From NCBI GenBank assembly GCA_949357655.1, contig CASHTG010000021.1, positions 248,001-312,000 of the forward strand: a stretch of DNA of 64,000 nt, written 5' to 3'. Of this stretch, positions 12,918 to 24,537 are shown piece by piece. This DNA comes from Parascedosporium putredinis. Its lineage: Eukaryota > Ascomycota > Sordariomycetes > Microascales > Microascaceae. How positions within the stretch are numbered: position 1 is the stretch's first letter; each line of letters starts with the position of its first letter. A program made the translations under genes and the position numbers. The notes under the pieces are model-generated. The model worked only from the letters and a program-made list of their open reading frames with translations. It did no database searches and was not told the DNA's origin.

Positions 12918-13947
12918 GGCGCGATGACTGTTGGGTAGAGTGGTTTGGGAATAAAAAGAGAGAGCAGGAAAAATTGGGGTGAAATTTGGGGGTTTGGTTC
13001 AGCTCCAAAACTTGAAACAGGGTAGGAATGCTCGATCCTAAATAATGAATAGGTTGGTGGAACTCTATGACGAACAGACTCTGTTTTTTAATTCATCATT
13101 GATCATTCCCTCTCTCTTGAGCAAGGCAGAGGTGCATGCAGGGCTGCTTGGGGTGTGTGGGTGTGTGGGTGTGACAAGTTCGGTAATAATCTAATATTGA
13201 GCCAGCTAAAGGCAACATTGAAGCACCTCCTTGGGTCCACCGTGGACGCGCCGGCAGCTGTTGACCTCTGTTGTGTCTACAGCAATAGAACCTCAGCACC
13301 CCTTTATAGCAATAAATCTTTCTTTCAGTCTAAACACTTGCCGGCAGCACATCGAATGGATTCGCAACCATTTATTTTATGGTGAAGAAGAAGAAAGAAG
13401 AAGGAGGAAGAGGAGGGGAGAATGACGATGATGATGATGATAGGCATGTAGCCGCTGGCATGCCCCATAATTCCATATCCAAGGGCTAGAATCTCTATAT
13501 ATATGCTAATCCTAGTACTCCCATGGCCGCTCAGCTACAGCCCCAAAGAAAATAAGAAATAGAGGTAAAAAAATATAAAAAAGGCTCGCCGCCCATTCCT
13601 GGTTTCCATTTTGAGCCTCCGCTAAGCTCCTGGTTTGAAAAAGGGGAGGGGTATCACGTTCATGAATCAAGAGTTTCGTCTTCGTGGTCATGGTTGACAG
13701 ACGCCAAAAGAAATAAGCGTAGGCCATACAGGTTAATCGTGCCCAAAAAGCTCCATGGACTCTAGAGAGAAAAAGAGAGAAGAGAAAAAGAAAGAGAAAG
13801 AACGGGCAAAATCACCCTCTCATTTCCTTTTTCTTTCCTCCACCTTGGCTGCTGCCACTGTAGGTAGGGTTGAATAGAGGGGAGGAATTGATCAATCCAA
13901 TCTGCTTCGAGGCAAATATTCACCCTCCACTGCCAGATCCCCCATAT
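12918..13947. other. Intergenic region
   Basis: No gene recognised. It contains the upstream region of the Arg/Glu-rich protein and the 3' side of the copper-fist gene, including an ATG/ATGATG-rich stretch near 13420-13445. Confidence 0.55.
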
Positions 13948-15924
13948 CTATATCCCCAGAGCCACTGTCGGATCTGTACCTGGTGCATTACCGTGCACCA
14001 CACAGCCAAGACACTGGCAGTCATCGCCACATGGGCAAGACGCCGTGTCTCCAACGCAAGAGTCTGTGAGAGGGTACGTGACAAAGAAGAAATCGTTGGC
14101 TGAGAGTATTTGCTCGTCGTTTGTTCCCGTCGTGGTGTCCGAGGCTGGTGTTTGAGGTGTCGGAGATGCCTTGGGGGATGTGGCACCCGGCAGCGTGCTT
14201 GTTGCTGGGGCCCAATTCCCAGCGCCGCCCCGTTGCTCCCGGCCGCTTCCATCTGCGGCGGAAGGATGGGGCTTGCCGACGATGATGCGTTCCCGTTACC
14301 GCCACAACAGCTTGCCCCCTCTTGCTTCATCGGGGCAGCATGGGTGCCGTTCGTTCGATGTAGGTCTCGCTTGACCTGCGGCGGCGCATGCGGAGTTATG
14401 GGCGAGTTGACGCCGTTCGCCCAAGTATCGTCCATCATCATGTTCCAGGCAGACTTGACATAGTTTTGCGTCGCATCGTTGTACGGGTGAGCAGCGCAGC
14501 CGACGCACTGGCAGCCATCGCCGCAAGTGCAGATATGAGAGGTTCCGAGCGTGGGGTGCTGGGGCCGGCCGCGGCCATATAGTTGAAGTTTGGCGAGGGC
14601 ATGTGGTCGGTATTCGCGAGTCCTTGCGCCATCATAGAATCCATCGCCTGCTTCCAGAGCTCTGGGAGCAGCGGTTGGAGGTAGGAGCCGTAGTGCGGCG
14701 GGTAAGTAAATACTGTAGGATGAGGATAAAAATGAGAAAATGGCTGGCCCTGATGCCCCACTCCGGGAATAACCATGCCGGGGCTGGGCTGTGGAATATG
14801 CGGTGCCTGGGTCGGATCGAGACTAGGTATCGAGGGTGCTTGTGCGGCGGCGGATGAGGATGATCCACAACAGCTTCCCTTCTTTTGCACCCCATTTCCA
14901 TTAGCACCTGACCCGGTCCTCTTGTGAATACCCGGTCCGTGGCTATTGTTCCTGCTGTGGCCGCCCAACAGCGCGTCATTGGACAGCGAGCTAGCGTGTT
15001 CTTCGGCAGGGATGGATGCCATAGTGTGGCCCGAGACTGGAGGTGCCATCTGGTGAGGAAAGATGGGATACATCATCGGGTTCATCACGCCCTGGCCGTG
15101 AGGACTGGGCACGTGGATATGTCCGTACTGTGCGTCGGGCAGGTTTGGTATCGCATGTATCGCGGGGTTTCCGTTGGGGGACTGTAGGGGTTACGGGCGC
15201 CTAGAGATGGCATGATGTTCACTTGGCTCGGATCTATTCGATCAAGGCTGGCGGGGTCTATCGATGCCTTGCGGCTTGGTGGCTTCGGCGGTTTCTGTAC
15301 GCGAAAAGTCCCCGACGCCGAGTTCGTCCGCGCGGGTGATTTCGGCGGCGTGTCGCTTGGAGACGGCGACTGAAGCTTGGGAGAGGGTCGTCCTTTGCGG
15401 TGGGAGTCTTGGAGGGGCCGCATCGGCATTTCTGTTTCCGGGGATAGCGGCGGTCACGCCGGCGCAGCCGCACGGGCGAGAGGGAGGATGGGGACATAGA
15501 CTGAGTGGCCTTCCTGGTTTTCGGACAGGCACCATCAGTCGTTCGTTCGCGTGATTACATTTCGTCGAGCGATGGCCGCGAATGCAGGGCTCGCTACACA
15601 GGACAAGGCATGTTAGTAGGAGGGCAAGTCATCAAGCAAATCGGCCCTTTCGGTGGTTGCCGGCGTCCATCGCGCCCTATACCTAGGGAGTTATGGTAAT
15701 GCCCGTCCCCAAGGTTTTGCAGAGAGCGCAGCAGCTCCCCGAGTGGACACATTGTAGAGGAAAAGCAAAACATGAGATTGAGATCAAGCCACCCTCTCTA
15801 AAAGAAGAGAAGATGGCAGGTATACCAGGGGCGGGCAGGAGGAGGATTCGGGGTTTGGGCGGGCAAGGGCCTGCGGAGAGAAGAAGACTCACCAGGCCAT
15901 CTTTTGGCCGTTGATGATCGGCAT
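13948..15924 (-). CDS. Copper-fist transcription factor (GRISEA/CUF1/Mac1-like)
   Basis: Predicted copper-responsive activator, about 560 aa in two exons. Exon 1 is only 32 nt (15893-15924, MPIINGQKMA plus two bases). The intron (donor GTGAGT, acceptor TGTGTAG) splits the first Cys codon of the copper fist. Exon 2 starts at 15593 and continues EPCIRGHRSTKCNHANERLM, the R/GRP minor-groove region VRKPGRPLS, then CPHPP..PCGC..KQKCRCGPSK: a full zinc- and copper-binding copper-fist domain. A Ser/Pro-rich linker leads to a Cys cluster TSHICTCGDGCQCVGCAAHP (14480-14535), and a second cluster, CPCGDDCQCLGCVVH, lies near the C-terminus (13985-14030). Such clusters sense Cu(I) in GRISEA/Mac1 relatives. 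Five missing bases break the frame (near 15437, 15400, 15158, 14561 and 14205). Family certain; the target regulon (copper import, superoxide dismutase or oxidases) is inferred from relatives. Confidence 0.88.
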
Positions 15925-18900
15925 GATTGGGGATAAGAGATCCTCTAGACACCACTAGGCTACATGGGTCGGATAGCTAGGAGGAGGAGGAGATCCAGAA
16001 GGACACGAGACGCAGCTCACGGGCAGATACGTCCCTGTGGGGAGCACCGGTATGTCGCAGGAACAAAGCAGCACGAGAGCACGAGTGCACAAGCCCCGGT
16101 CGTTCGGTTCGGCGCGTCGAGTTGCGGCGCGGCCCTCACCTTTGCACACGGTCTAATGGCAAGACATCAAACGGCCAAGCAACAGATGGATCAGCAGCAA
16201 AAAGCAGCTGTTTGCTCGTCGAGGTACCTTGTCCTGCAAAGTTGTGTCCCCTAAGCTTGTGCTGTCTCTTTCGTTCTGCTGTCGAAAAAGTGGGGGAGGG
16301 GAACGACCCAGAAGCCGCAAGGAAGAAAACGTCAAAAGGAAAGTGTGCGTCAGAGGAGTGTCGGATCAAGCCAGGGACACTACCCAATCCAATCCTCGGC
16401 GAGTGAGATCCGGGGCGAACCGTCAACGCTAGAGGCTCCGGTGGGCTCCGGGATCGAACAAGTAGGTGGGAAATGTGAGAAGAGGGACGGTCGCGGTCCA
16501 GCACTGGATACGCGACACAGGGTCAGTCGAATTAGAGAGCTGTGGAGTGGACAAAGAGTTTTCGGTGGTGGCGGGCGGCGGATGGGTAAAACTTGCGCAA
16601 ATCCCGGCGAGAGTGCGTCAAGTTGTAATGTGCTCAACCCACGTGCTGTCGCCTGCACAGCGACAATACAGATGTTGGTATGGCGAGCCGAAAACCAAGA
16701 AGAATAAAAAGGAAGGGGTGAGAAGTAGAAAGCACAAAGGCAATAGAGGCGCTCTGCAAAAAGGAATGAGGAAAGAGAGAAGTAGTTATCCCCCAAAGGG
16801 TCAGCCAGGGGCGTGTGCGGAGCGAAGGAAAAAAGGTTTCCGGGCGAATTCAGTGACAAATCTCCATGGAAGTCATCAAGTTTAGCTGCGAAGGTCAAGC
16901 GGCTCAGTCTTGATGAGGGTCGGCGATGAACACAAGACAATTCTTTCCAGATCCGATCAATGCTGTTTTCGACGATGCTTCTTGATTTAACAGATTCCTT
17001 GACGGAAGGATTGAGGGGGCGGGTTGCTGCGCGATCTGGAATTGGCAAGTCTCGGAACCGTCTCTATCTTCCGGGTCGAACGAGAAGGGCTCGAATAATA
17101 TGGAGACTCAAAGGCGATGGGGCCCGCACCATAAAGAGCTCGATGTAGTGTCCTATAGTGTGGTCCTTGCCATTGATGGTGGGGTTATACCAACAACCGT
17201 TAGTAATGGTTAGAAGACGTGCTGACCTTGAGGGTGACTTCCAACCTCTTGGGAAAGAAGAGGGGACGGACCATCTGCCTAGCACACTGAGCATTGCCTG
17301 CCGCACTGGCCTGGGCGATAACCTCTTCGCCACCAGTGATTATCATGGCGTCGTACGGAATTTTTTTCCTTTTCCTTCTTGTTGGTGCCGGGGCTAGCAA
17401 ATCCACACTAGGCTTGGTCACCTCCCAGTCCATACAATGCATTGTATCGCGCTGGCCTTTGCCCCTCGAGCCCCTTTCCCTTTTGGAGACCATCCCCCAG
17501 AAGCCGTCAACAGAGGGCGACACCAGCATTGAGTCGAGTGGGGGTTAACCCTGGGCCGTCCCCCAGCTCCCGCGGCGTGACGACCAAGCCTTGGACAAAT
17601 GGCAAGTTCCCAACTGGGTCGGCCGGCTCTCCCACTCCCCACCTAGAATTACGCGATCCCCGAGAGGGGTCCCTGTTCGTGGCGTTGACGGCCCAGTGCA
17701 GACGGCCGATGCCTCGCTTGTCTTTCACCCAGATCGCCGAGAGTGCGCTACAGTGCCAGGTTTTGACTGTCGCCTCAGAGAGACCGATCTCTCTTTGAGA
17801 ATCTCGAGTCTGAGCACCGACAAACTGGAAAACGATTAAGACTACTTTCCGGGTCAAGGTATCGTGTAAAAGAAAAGTCAATTGATGTACCTGCAAACTA
17901 GCGCGCAGCTTCCGGGTGTCTCAGGTCCATTTTAGTGCAATTCAAGAAGGTGCGGAAGCCACATGACTATTCTCGAACGGCCCTCCAGTCAACTTCTAAA
18001 TGATGAAGATCAATGGAAGGGGACCGCGAGTTACCTTGCTTCGGCTGACGTCCCATGTGTACATACAGCATACAGCATACAACCCGAGTCCATTGATCTA
18101 TGGATCCTTGCTTCAAGGTCCTCGAGAGGCGTCTAAAAACGGAAGCAACCAGCTTGCGCCAAACTTTGACGAAACCCCAGTGCGACTGTTGCTCCGTACT
18201 ACTTTCGTACTTATATCCAAAATTGCGTGTCTACTGACACCCCAAAGCACGGTGCAGATCCCAAGCGCTCTTTTCCCAACCCTCTTCCAGCCCTTCAAGC
18301 CGGCCGAGTTCTTTGGGCAACTTTGAACAAGAGCGACCCGAGCGGGAGCTAGCTTGTGAGACGTGTACGAAGTATTTTGTGTGGCCAGGCGCGATAGAGA
18401 CTTGGGACTTGGGGAAGGAAAATCCCATCTCGCATTCTATTTCCTACCCCCAAAACTCCAGGCACAAGTGAGCAAGTTTTCATTGGCCAAATTCCAACGC
18501 CCCCCCTTTCCCTCCATCCCTCCTTCCCTCCTTCCCCAACGACGGACCGTGTTAGTCAGATCAAGTCGAACCAAACATCAAGTACAAACAAGAGGAAACG
18601 CTCAACAAAGGGGCCACAAATAATCGGAGTCCTAATAATATTCTTTAGAAAAGCTTTCCATTGGTACTTGTAGAAGCTGAAACGGGCTTCTCTACCTCTT
18701 GCTCTCTCGTAGAGGCAGCTAGCGACTGAGGATCAACCGTATCGTACTCGGGCCTTGTAGGTGTCAATCGTCAAAGGGCAAGGGGACGCGGAGTACGAAC
18801 AAAGTATATCACTCCACCAGGCAGGGCAGCGAATAACATGAGAACCATATATTGATTGCTCTTGCGGCTTGCGGGCATGCGGTGCAACGCACGTTTTCTC

Positions 18901-20073
18901 TCAATCAGGACGCACAGTGAATCCGGCAGAATGGTCCCCGTTCGGATAGCCAGGCGGCCGCTGGGAAAGGCACGCGTCTCGAAAAAGGACGCTGACCGCG
19001 CAGGTCGAATGGGGTCGATGACGGCCGGTTTGTGATATATCGGCTAGTGCTGGATAATGATCCTTCAAGAGTCCCGGTTGTAATAGTGAAAGTACGCTTC
19101 GATTTCGTGGAGCGCTCACGGGAACCCTTCGCCGGCTACGAAGTGGGTAGAGCGTATAGCATATACCCTCCATCATACACTTTCCCCCACCATGAGAACC
19201 TAGGCAGCCCAGGGCAAGTCGCATCGGCTCGAGGGAGAGCCTTTTCGTTATTAATCATTCCCACAAATGTACGGTTAGCCAAGTTCGGGCCAGCCAGTCC
19301 CAGCCCTCCCATGTCGTTCATGCCCGGCCGGCCCCTCCCCTCAGCTCCAGGCCCCAGTACGATCCTGGAATCGTCAGCAAGCTAGGCCATCCCATTTCCC
19401 ATTTCCGCGCACTTCCTGTGGCCATTGGAACGTCGCGCCGGGATCTCCCACGTTTTCCAGACGCGGGTAGCCCTCTACGGGTCAATATTGTATGTCGGAT
19501 CGGGTTCACCCCTCATCTGGACCAGGGCTAGCCAATTGACAGTACAGCGGAATGAGGGCGCTTTGCACTCGGATACAGTGACTTCGCTTCTTTCCTCGTC
19601 CTTCTTTGAGCCTCTCCCCGCTTCTCTCCGTCGTGACCATCTCTCCTTTCCTTGATCTAGACCATAGCTCTGGTTGCCAAGCTTGGGCCACATTCCCAGA
19701 AGCAGCGAGTGAAGGGTGGGGAAGAGGGGGTGGGCGGCGGACGGGATGGCCTCATAGGAGTACCAAGGAAGCGGGGAGCCCGCCGAAAAAGTTGGTAATT
19801 GCATTGGCATTAGCTATGATATTCTGTATTGGCATTGTTGGCATTGGGTGGTAACCTGAAAGGAGGGCCCTGGAGGGTATCAGCCATCCCACCTGACCCT
19901 GCCTTTGCAGCATGCTCCCGACCATGGACCATGCAATAGCGGGAAGATGAGAGAAATAATGGGCCCCCAAGCCTTTTTCGGAAAAGAAAGGCCTAGGCAA
20001 AGGTGCGTGTTTGTGTATATGTGGTTTTTTGTTTCTTATATTCTTTTTGGAATTGGGTGTGCGTCCATCCAAA
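15925..20073. other. Long intergenic region
   Basis: Four kilobases between the 5' end of the copper-fist gene and the 3' end of the SR140-like gene. No frame carries a recognisable domain. A TACGAAGTA 9-mer (complement of TACTTCGTA) lies at 18366-18374. The part nearest the copper-fist start is probably its promoter and leader. Confidence 0.55.
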
Positions 20074-22558
20074 CTAGTCCGACTCGCCCGAGTCGGCAAA
20101 CATGTCCACAGCTCTAATCCGATTTCTCGGCCGGCCCATCGGTCTCGATGATGGCGCGACAGTGGATGCATCGACAACACCCTCTCCCCGCCGTGGATCC
20201 GGGGATTTGGGTCTGGGCGGATGTTGGCCTAGTCCCGTCGTTGCCCTTGCTTCGCTATCTACGTCATCTTCGTCCATGGGCGCCCCTTCGACATCATCCT
20301 CTCCTTCGCTCATGGGCTCGCCTTCAACGTCATCTTCCACCATCGGTTCTCCCTCCACGTCGTCATCATCGTCAGCCATCGGCTCCCCGGCACGTCGTCC
20401 TCCTCCATAGGTTCGCCCTCCACGTCCTCGACTTCCCTGCTCACGGGGAGCGGCGCAGCATCCGCCGCGACGCTGGGCGCATCGACCGGCTTCCACTTGC
20501 CGCCCTGCGCCGGCTGCGCAACTTCCGCCTTTCGCAGGTTCTGCAGCTCGGGCGGCTCCTCAAAGTGGCGCACAAACCTCTCCTGGCTCTCGGCCGTGAA
20601 GACGCACCAGCCCTCCCACAAGTTGAGCACCAGGTTCACGCTGCGCTTCCACTTGTCCGCTCGTAGACGACCCCATTGGTTCTTGTGGGGCATCATGCCC
20701 AGCTTCTCGAATGTCTTGTGATCCTTGAGCGCGGTTTCAAAGAGTTGCCGAAATCTCCACGCGTGGCGCACGACGCTCGTCGAGGATGATGACAAGACGT
20801 CGCTAATCACGTAGAGGCCGACCAGCCTAGCCGCACTGTCATCGTTGCTCTCGTTGGCACCGCCCTTGCCGTCCTCGCCTTCGGGGCTCGAGTCTCGGTC
20901 TTTGCCACCGCCCGACTTCTTCTGCGGGTTAGCTCCCGTCTGGGAAAAGGGCTTGTCAATGTTGGCGACAATCATGTCCACGACCTCGTCCGCGCCGCGG
21001 CTGGCATGGGTAATGGCGAAGGCGGTAACCCTGGCGATATCTCCCTTGCGTATCCGTGATAGAGTAGTAGGTAACCGTGCTAAGAGATGCGCAAGTCTCG
21101 CTTTTTCCAGCGGGTTGAGAAACGTCTTCTCGACTTCCTTCCCCGGTGGTTCGCGGTCTCCGTCGTTCTCCCATTCCTCGTCATCCGTCGAATTGTAGTC
21201 TGGGTCGGAGACGAGCTCGTCCAGCTCGGCAGCGTACTCGAAAGGCAGGCCCTTCTTGGGCTCCTTCCACGCGTGACTATCCTCAAACAGCGGGTAATAT
21301 TTTTGTCTCCCCGGCGTCGGGTCCGTGCCCGTGACTACTTGCCACAACTTCCATCGATACCACACGCCAGCCTCTCCGCGCGCATTCCAAAGCCATGCCC
21401 ACTTCTCTTCCCTTTGCACGTCCGGCCGTGACATAAGCAGCGCCTCAAACTCGGGGCCGTGTTCTAGTAGTCCCTCGATGACCATGTTGATCATCTGTAT
21501 AGTTTTCACGTCCTGGGGTGGGTTAACAGGCACATGCATGAGACCACTCCGGTTCACCGCGCCGGAAGGCCCGTAGGATGTTGGCGGCGCGAAGCCGCGG
21601 TGGTGGTGGTGGAACCCTCCTTGATGTGCGTGGCTATTGTTGTTTCCCAGCGAAATCGGCTTCGCGCCGAATGGCTGGGACGCCGAAGATGACGTGTTCA
21701 TCAGCGAGGTCGCCGTAGAAGCCGTCACGGCCGACGATAGGTGGCGGTGGATGGAGAGATAGTAGCCGAACCCTAGATAGCGGTTTTGCAGCTGCGTCAC
21801 GACGGCGTCAATGTCCGCCGCTGGCGTTTCCTGCGAGAGAGTGACGATAGCCACGGTAGACTTCCTTTCCGTAGCCGCCTTCATGGCGCTAGGCAATATC
21901 TTGACGCCCTCCACGGTCAAGCTACTGGGGACCAGCGCCTTGACAGCCGCGGGAGAGATTCCGGGAGGCAGCTGCGCGAGCTGCAATGTCGGCTTTGCCA
22001 CCATGTCCTCCTCCTTCCTCGAACTGCCCTCCGCCTCTTCCTCGTCATCGCTCGCGTTGAACACTTTCGCAATCGATTTCGTCGGGGCCGTCCCCTCGTC
22101 TTCGTATCCCAGCACCCCCGATCGCCCTTATCCCACGGCCTGCCAGCCCCGTCCTTTTGGTAGGCGTCAAACGCCCTCTTCTTGCCAAAGGCCGGAGGGG
22201 CGGGACCCAACGACCCAGGCCCGCTCTTCAGCGCCGAGCCAGACTGCACAAAGTGCCGCCTCGAAGCTGCGCCGCCTCCGACAACGGGGGCTTGCCCCGC
22301 CAGGCCTGGCCCCACCAAAAACACCGCCCCTGCCACCTCCCTGCTGCTGGAACCGTCCCCGTGGGAATCGCCGCCCCCGGCGTCATTATCAAAACTCTTG
22401 ACGAAATCCTCGAATACCGCCGCGGTTTCGGCGGCCTCGCGCGCGCGCTTGGCCTCGGCTTCGGCCTTTTGCTTCTCGAAGGCGGATTTTCGAGAGGGCT
22501 TTTGGAGCTTGGGATCGGAATTCGTGAAGCCCTCGCCGGGCGGTTTTCGGAAAGACAT
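20074..22558 (-). CDS. SR140/U2SURP-like U2 snRNP-associated splicing factor
   Basis: About 828 aa, intronless. The start is MSFRKPPGEGF at 22558. Domains in order: a Lys/Ala-rich N-terminal coiled region (about residues 15-50); a divergent RRM (about 190-270, containing LPPGISPAAVKALVP and LGFGYYLSIHRHL); a SURP module (about 345-410, IQMINMVIEGLLEHGPEFE then WLWNARGEAGVWYRW); an RPR/CID-type helical domain (about 480-650, LARLPTTLSRIRKGDIARV to NLVLNLWEGWCVF); and an acidic C-terminal tail of repeated GEPM-x-EDDVE units. This order is that of SR140, which acts with U2 snRNP in pre-mRNA splicing; the CID suggests contact with the RNA polymerase II tail. Single missing G residues near 22117 and 20387 break the frame. 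The second moves the true end to VDMFADSGESD at 20074. Confidence 0.85.
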
Positions 22559-23077
22559 GATTCGCGCCCGCTTTTTTCTTCTGGGGAAACGAGAAAATGG
22601 CACCCCATAAAAAGGCAAGCGCCTGGTCCAAAGCTTCGGTGGCTCTTTTTGCGGTTATTCGTGTCGTGGTGGAAATCAACGAGAAAAAGGCTGAGAGACA
22701 AGGCTTGCAGTGGTCATCCTTGGTCTGTGCAACAGTGCAGATGCCACTATATGGTTATAAGGATACACCTTGCACATGAATATCAACTTGGAGGCAAGAG
22801 CTACCAGCACCAGCTTTACGGTCCACAAAGGATAGAAAAAGGAGTATATGCCATGGATCGCGTTTTCTACAGTCGTAAACGATATATTTGATTCATTACA
22901 TGTTACAAGGCCATGGAAAGGGTCAGCACTCTTAAAGATTCTAACCAACAAAGATTATCACAACTCGAAGGGAGGTGGACAGCTCTATAGCTCTACAAAG
23001 GAATCACAAGTCTGAGAAATAATATAAATTCACAATTCTTATCACAGCAAGTAGTGCAACGCGCAGTATCAACGCAC
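22559..23077. other. Spacer between SR140-like gene and flavoprotein
   Basis: About 520 bp serving as upstream region for the SR140-like gene and 3' region for the flavoprotein. No gene or clear regulatory motif seen. Confidence 0.6.
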
Positions 23078-24537
23078 CTACTCCGTCCTTGCCAATTCCC
23101 TCTCCAGAATCTTCCCCGGGCTGCCCCCACGGCTCCCATCCTCCGTGACGACGGCCGCGATACCCTCCACAACGGACACCTTGCCCTCCCTCCATCGCCA
23201 CTTTCGCCTCACGGCCTCGTCGCCCCGGCCCGCGATGCAGTCGACAATCTTGCCGCCGAGCACAGGCAGGAACTTGTACGCGTGCCCACTGTCCCCGTCG
23301 CCACAAACACGCCTTTCCACGCCGGGTGATAATCCACGAGGAAATCGCCGTCGGGCGTGTCCGAGTACCAGCAGATCCGGGACGAGGTAAACGGCCTGTC
23401 GTGCAAGGCTTCGACGGGGATGAACTGCCGAAGTGAGCGGCGCAGATCCGTCTCCGCCTCCAAGGGCAGGCCTATCGACTCCGCGTCAACCGCGGTCCTA
23501 GGCGCGGAAATCCGTATCGTGGAACCAGGGCCATCATCGCCATCGCGGCCAGCAGCACCGGTACCATCTTCCGCACGGCCGTCCGTCTCTTGGGGCACCT
23601 CTTTCGGCAGCAACTTCGCCGCGGGGAGGTCGACCGGGTTCAGGTACCCAAACGCGTGCCTCGCGGCCTTGAGCACATTATTCCGCGGCGGGATCACGAA
23701 CAAGCCCGACCCGAGGTTGAGCACCACAGGCATGTCAGCGAGCGCCGCCTGCTCTTCGTCCGACAGGTCCATGTACGCGAGCACGTGGCCCGTCGCCGTC
23801 ACCAGGCCCCGCAGGTCCACCAGCCCGCCCGTCCACGCGCCCGCCGCCACAACTACCAAGTCCGCCTCCAGCACGGCGCCATCCTGCAGCTTCACCCCGT
23901 CACCCGCCCCGCCGCGTCGTCCCGCACGAGCCTCTCCACCGTCCCGCTGACGAACTCGACCCTCCCCGTGGCCTTGACCTTTTCCAGCACCCACTCCATG
24001 CCCCGGGTCGCGTCCGCCCAGCCCGACGTCTTGTTCAGATACCCCCAGTCGCCCGGTTTCTCCGCCGTGCCCAGCAACGCCCGGAGCTCCTCCCCCGTCC
24101 CCACCTCCACGATCCGGTCCGCGTACCCTTGCTCCTTGGCAATGTCCATCACGTTGGCCAGGCTACCCCGCACGTACGCCATCCCCTTGGACCCTTCCTC
24201 CCCGACGACGAGGAGCCCGCTCTCCGAATACCGCCCGTCCTCGCCGAACTCCCCTCCACGCCTTTTGCGCCTCCACGCCCAGCCGGGCGTACAGCGCATC
24301 CGCGTAGTCGGCCCTGACGATGCGCGACGAATCCATGCTCGCGGCGTCGCTGCTCGGTAGGTCGCCATCCTTGAGGCTCGTCACCCTGTCCACAAGCGTG
24401 ATGCGCGTGGCGGCGAAATCCGGCCGCGTCGCGAGCGCCCACGCCGTGGAAAGCCCAAACGCGCCGCTGCCCACAATGAGAATGGAGGATGGAATGGGGT
24501 GGGGCCCCTTGGCCTGCGTGGTGGTCTCGTCAGACAT
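23078..24537 (-). CDS. FAD-dependent amino-acid oxidase, MSOX/fructosyl-amino-acid/saccharopine oxidase type
   Basis: DAO-superfamily flavoprotein, about 486 aa, no intron. MSDETTTQAKG at 24537 is followed by the FAD Rossmann motif ILIVGSGAFGLSTAWALA (about residues 19-36) and the Glu/Asp-ending strand ITLVDRV. The region VVVAAGAWTGGLVDL is the second FAD-contact segment. SRICWYSDTPDGDFLVDYHP near the C-terminus matches the family's flavin-binding stretch, where MSOX-type enzymes carry covalent FAD on the Cys. GDSGHAYKFLPVLGG is the C-terminal FAD loop. This family oxidises N-alkyl amino acids (sarcosine, fructosyl-amino acids, L-saccharopine) to aldehyde or keto product with H2O2; sequence alone does not choose among them. 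A Gly/Asp-rich insert near residues 340-365 is unusual. Frame breaks: a +1 shift near 24248, missing G near 23896, missing G near 23294. No clear peroxisomal SKL end is visible (it ends LERELARTE). Confidence 0.82.

Noticed and set aside
20310..22115. Starting the SR140-like protein at 22115
   Set aside because: The conserved N-terminal block MSFRKPPGEGF at 22558 connects through one missing G; 22115 is only where the frame changes.
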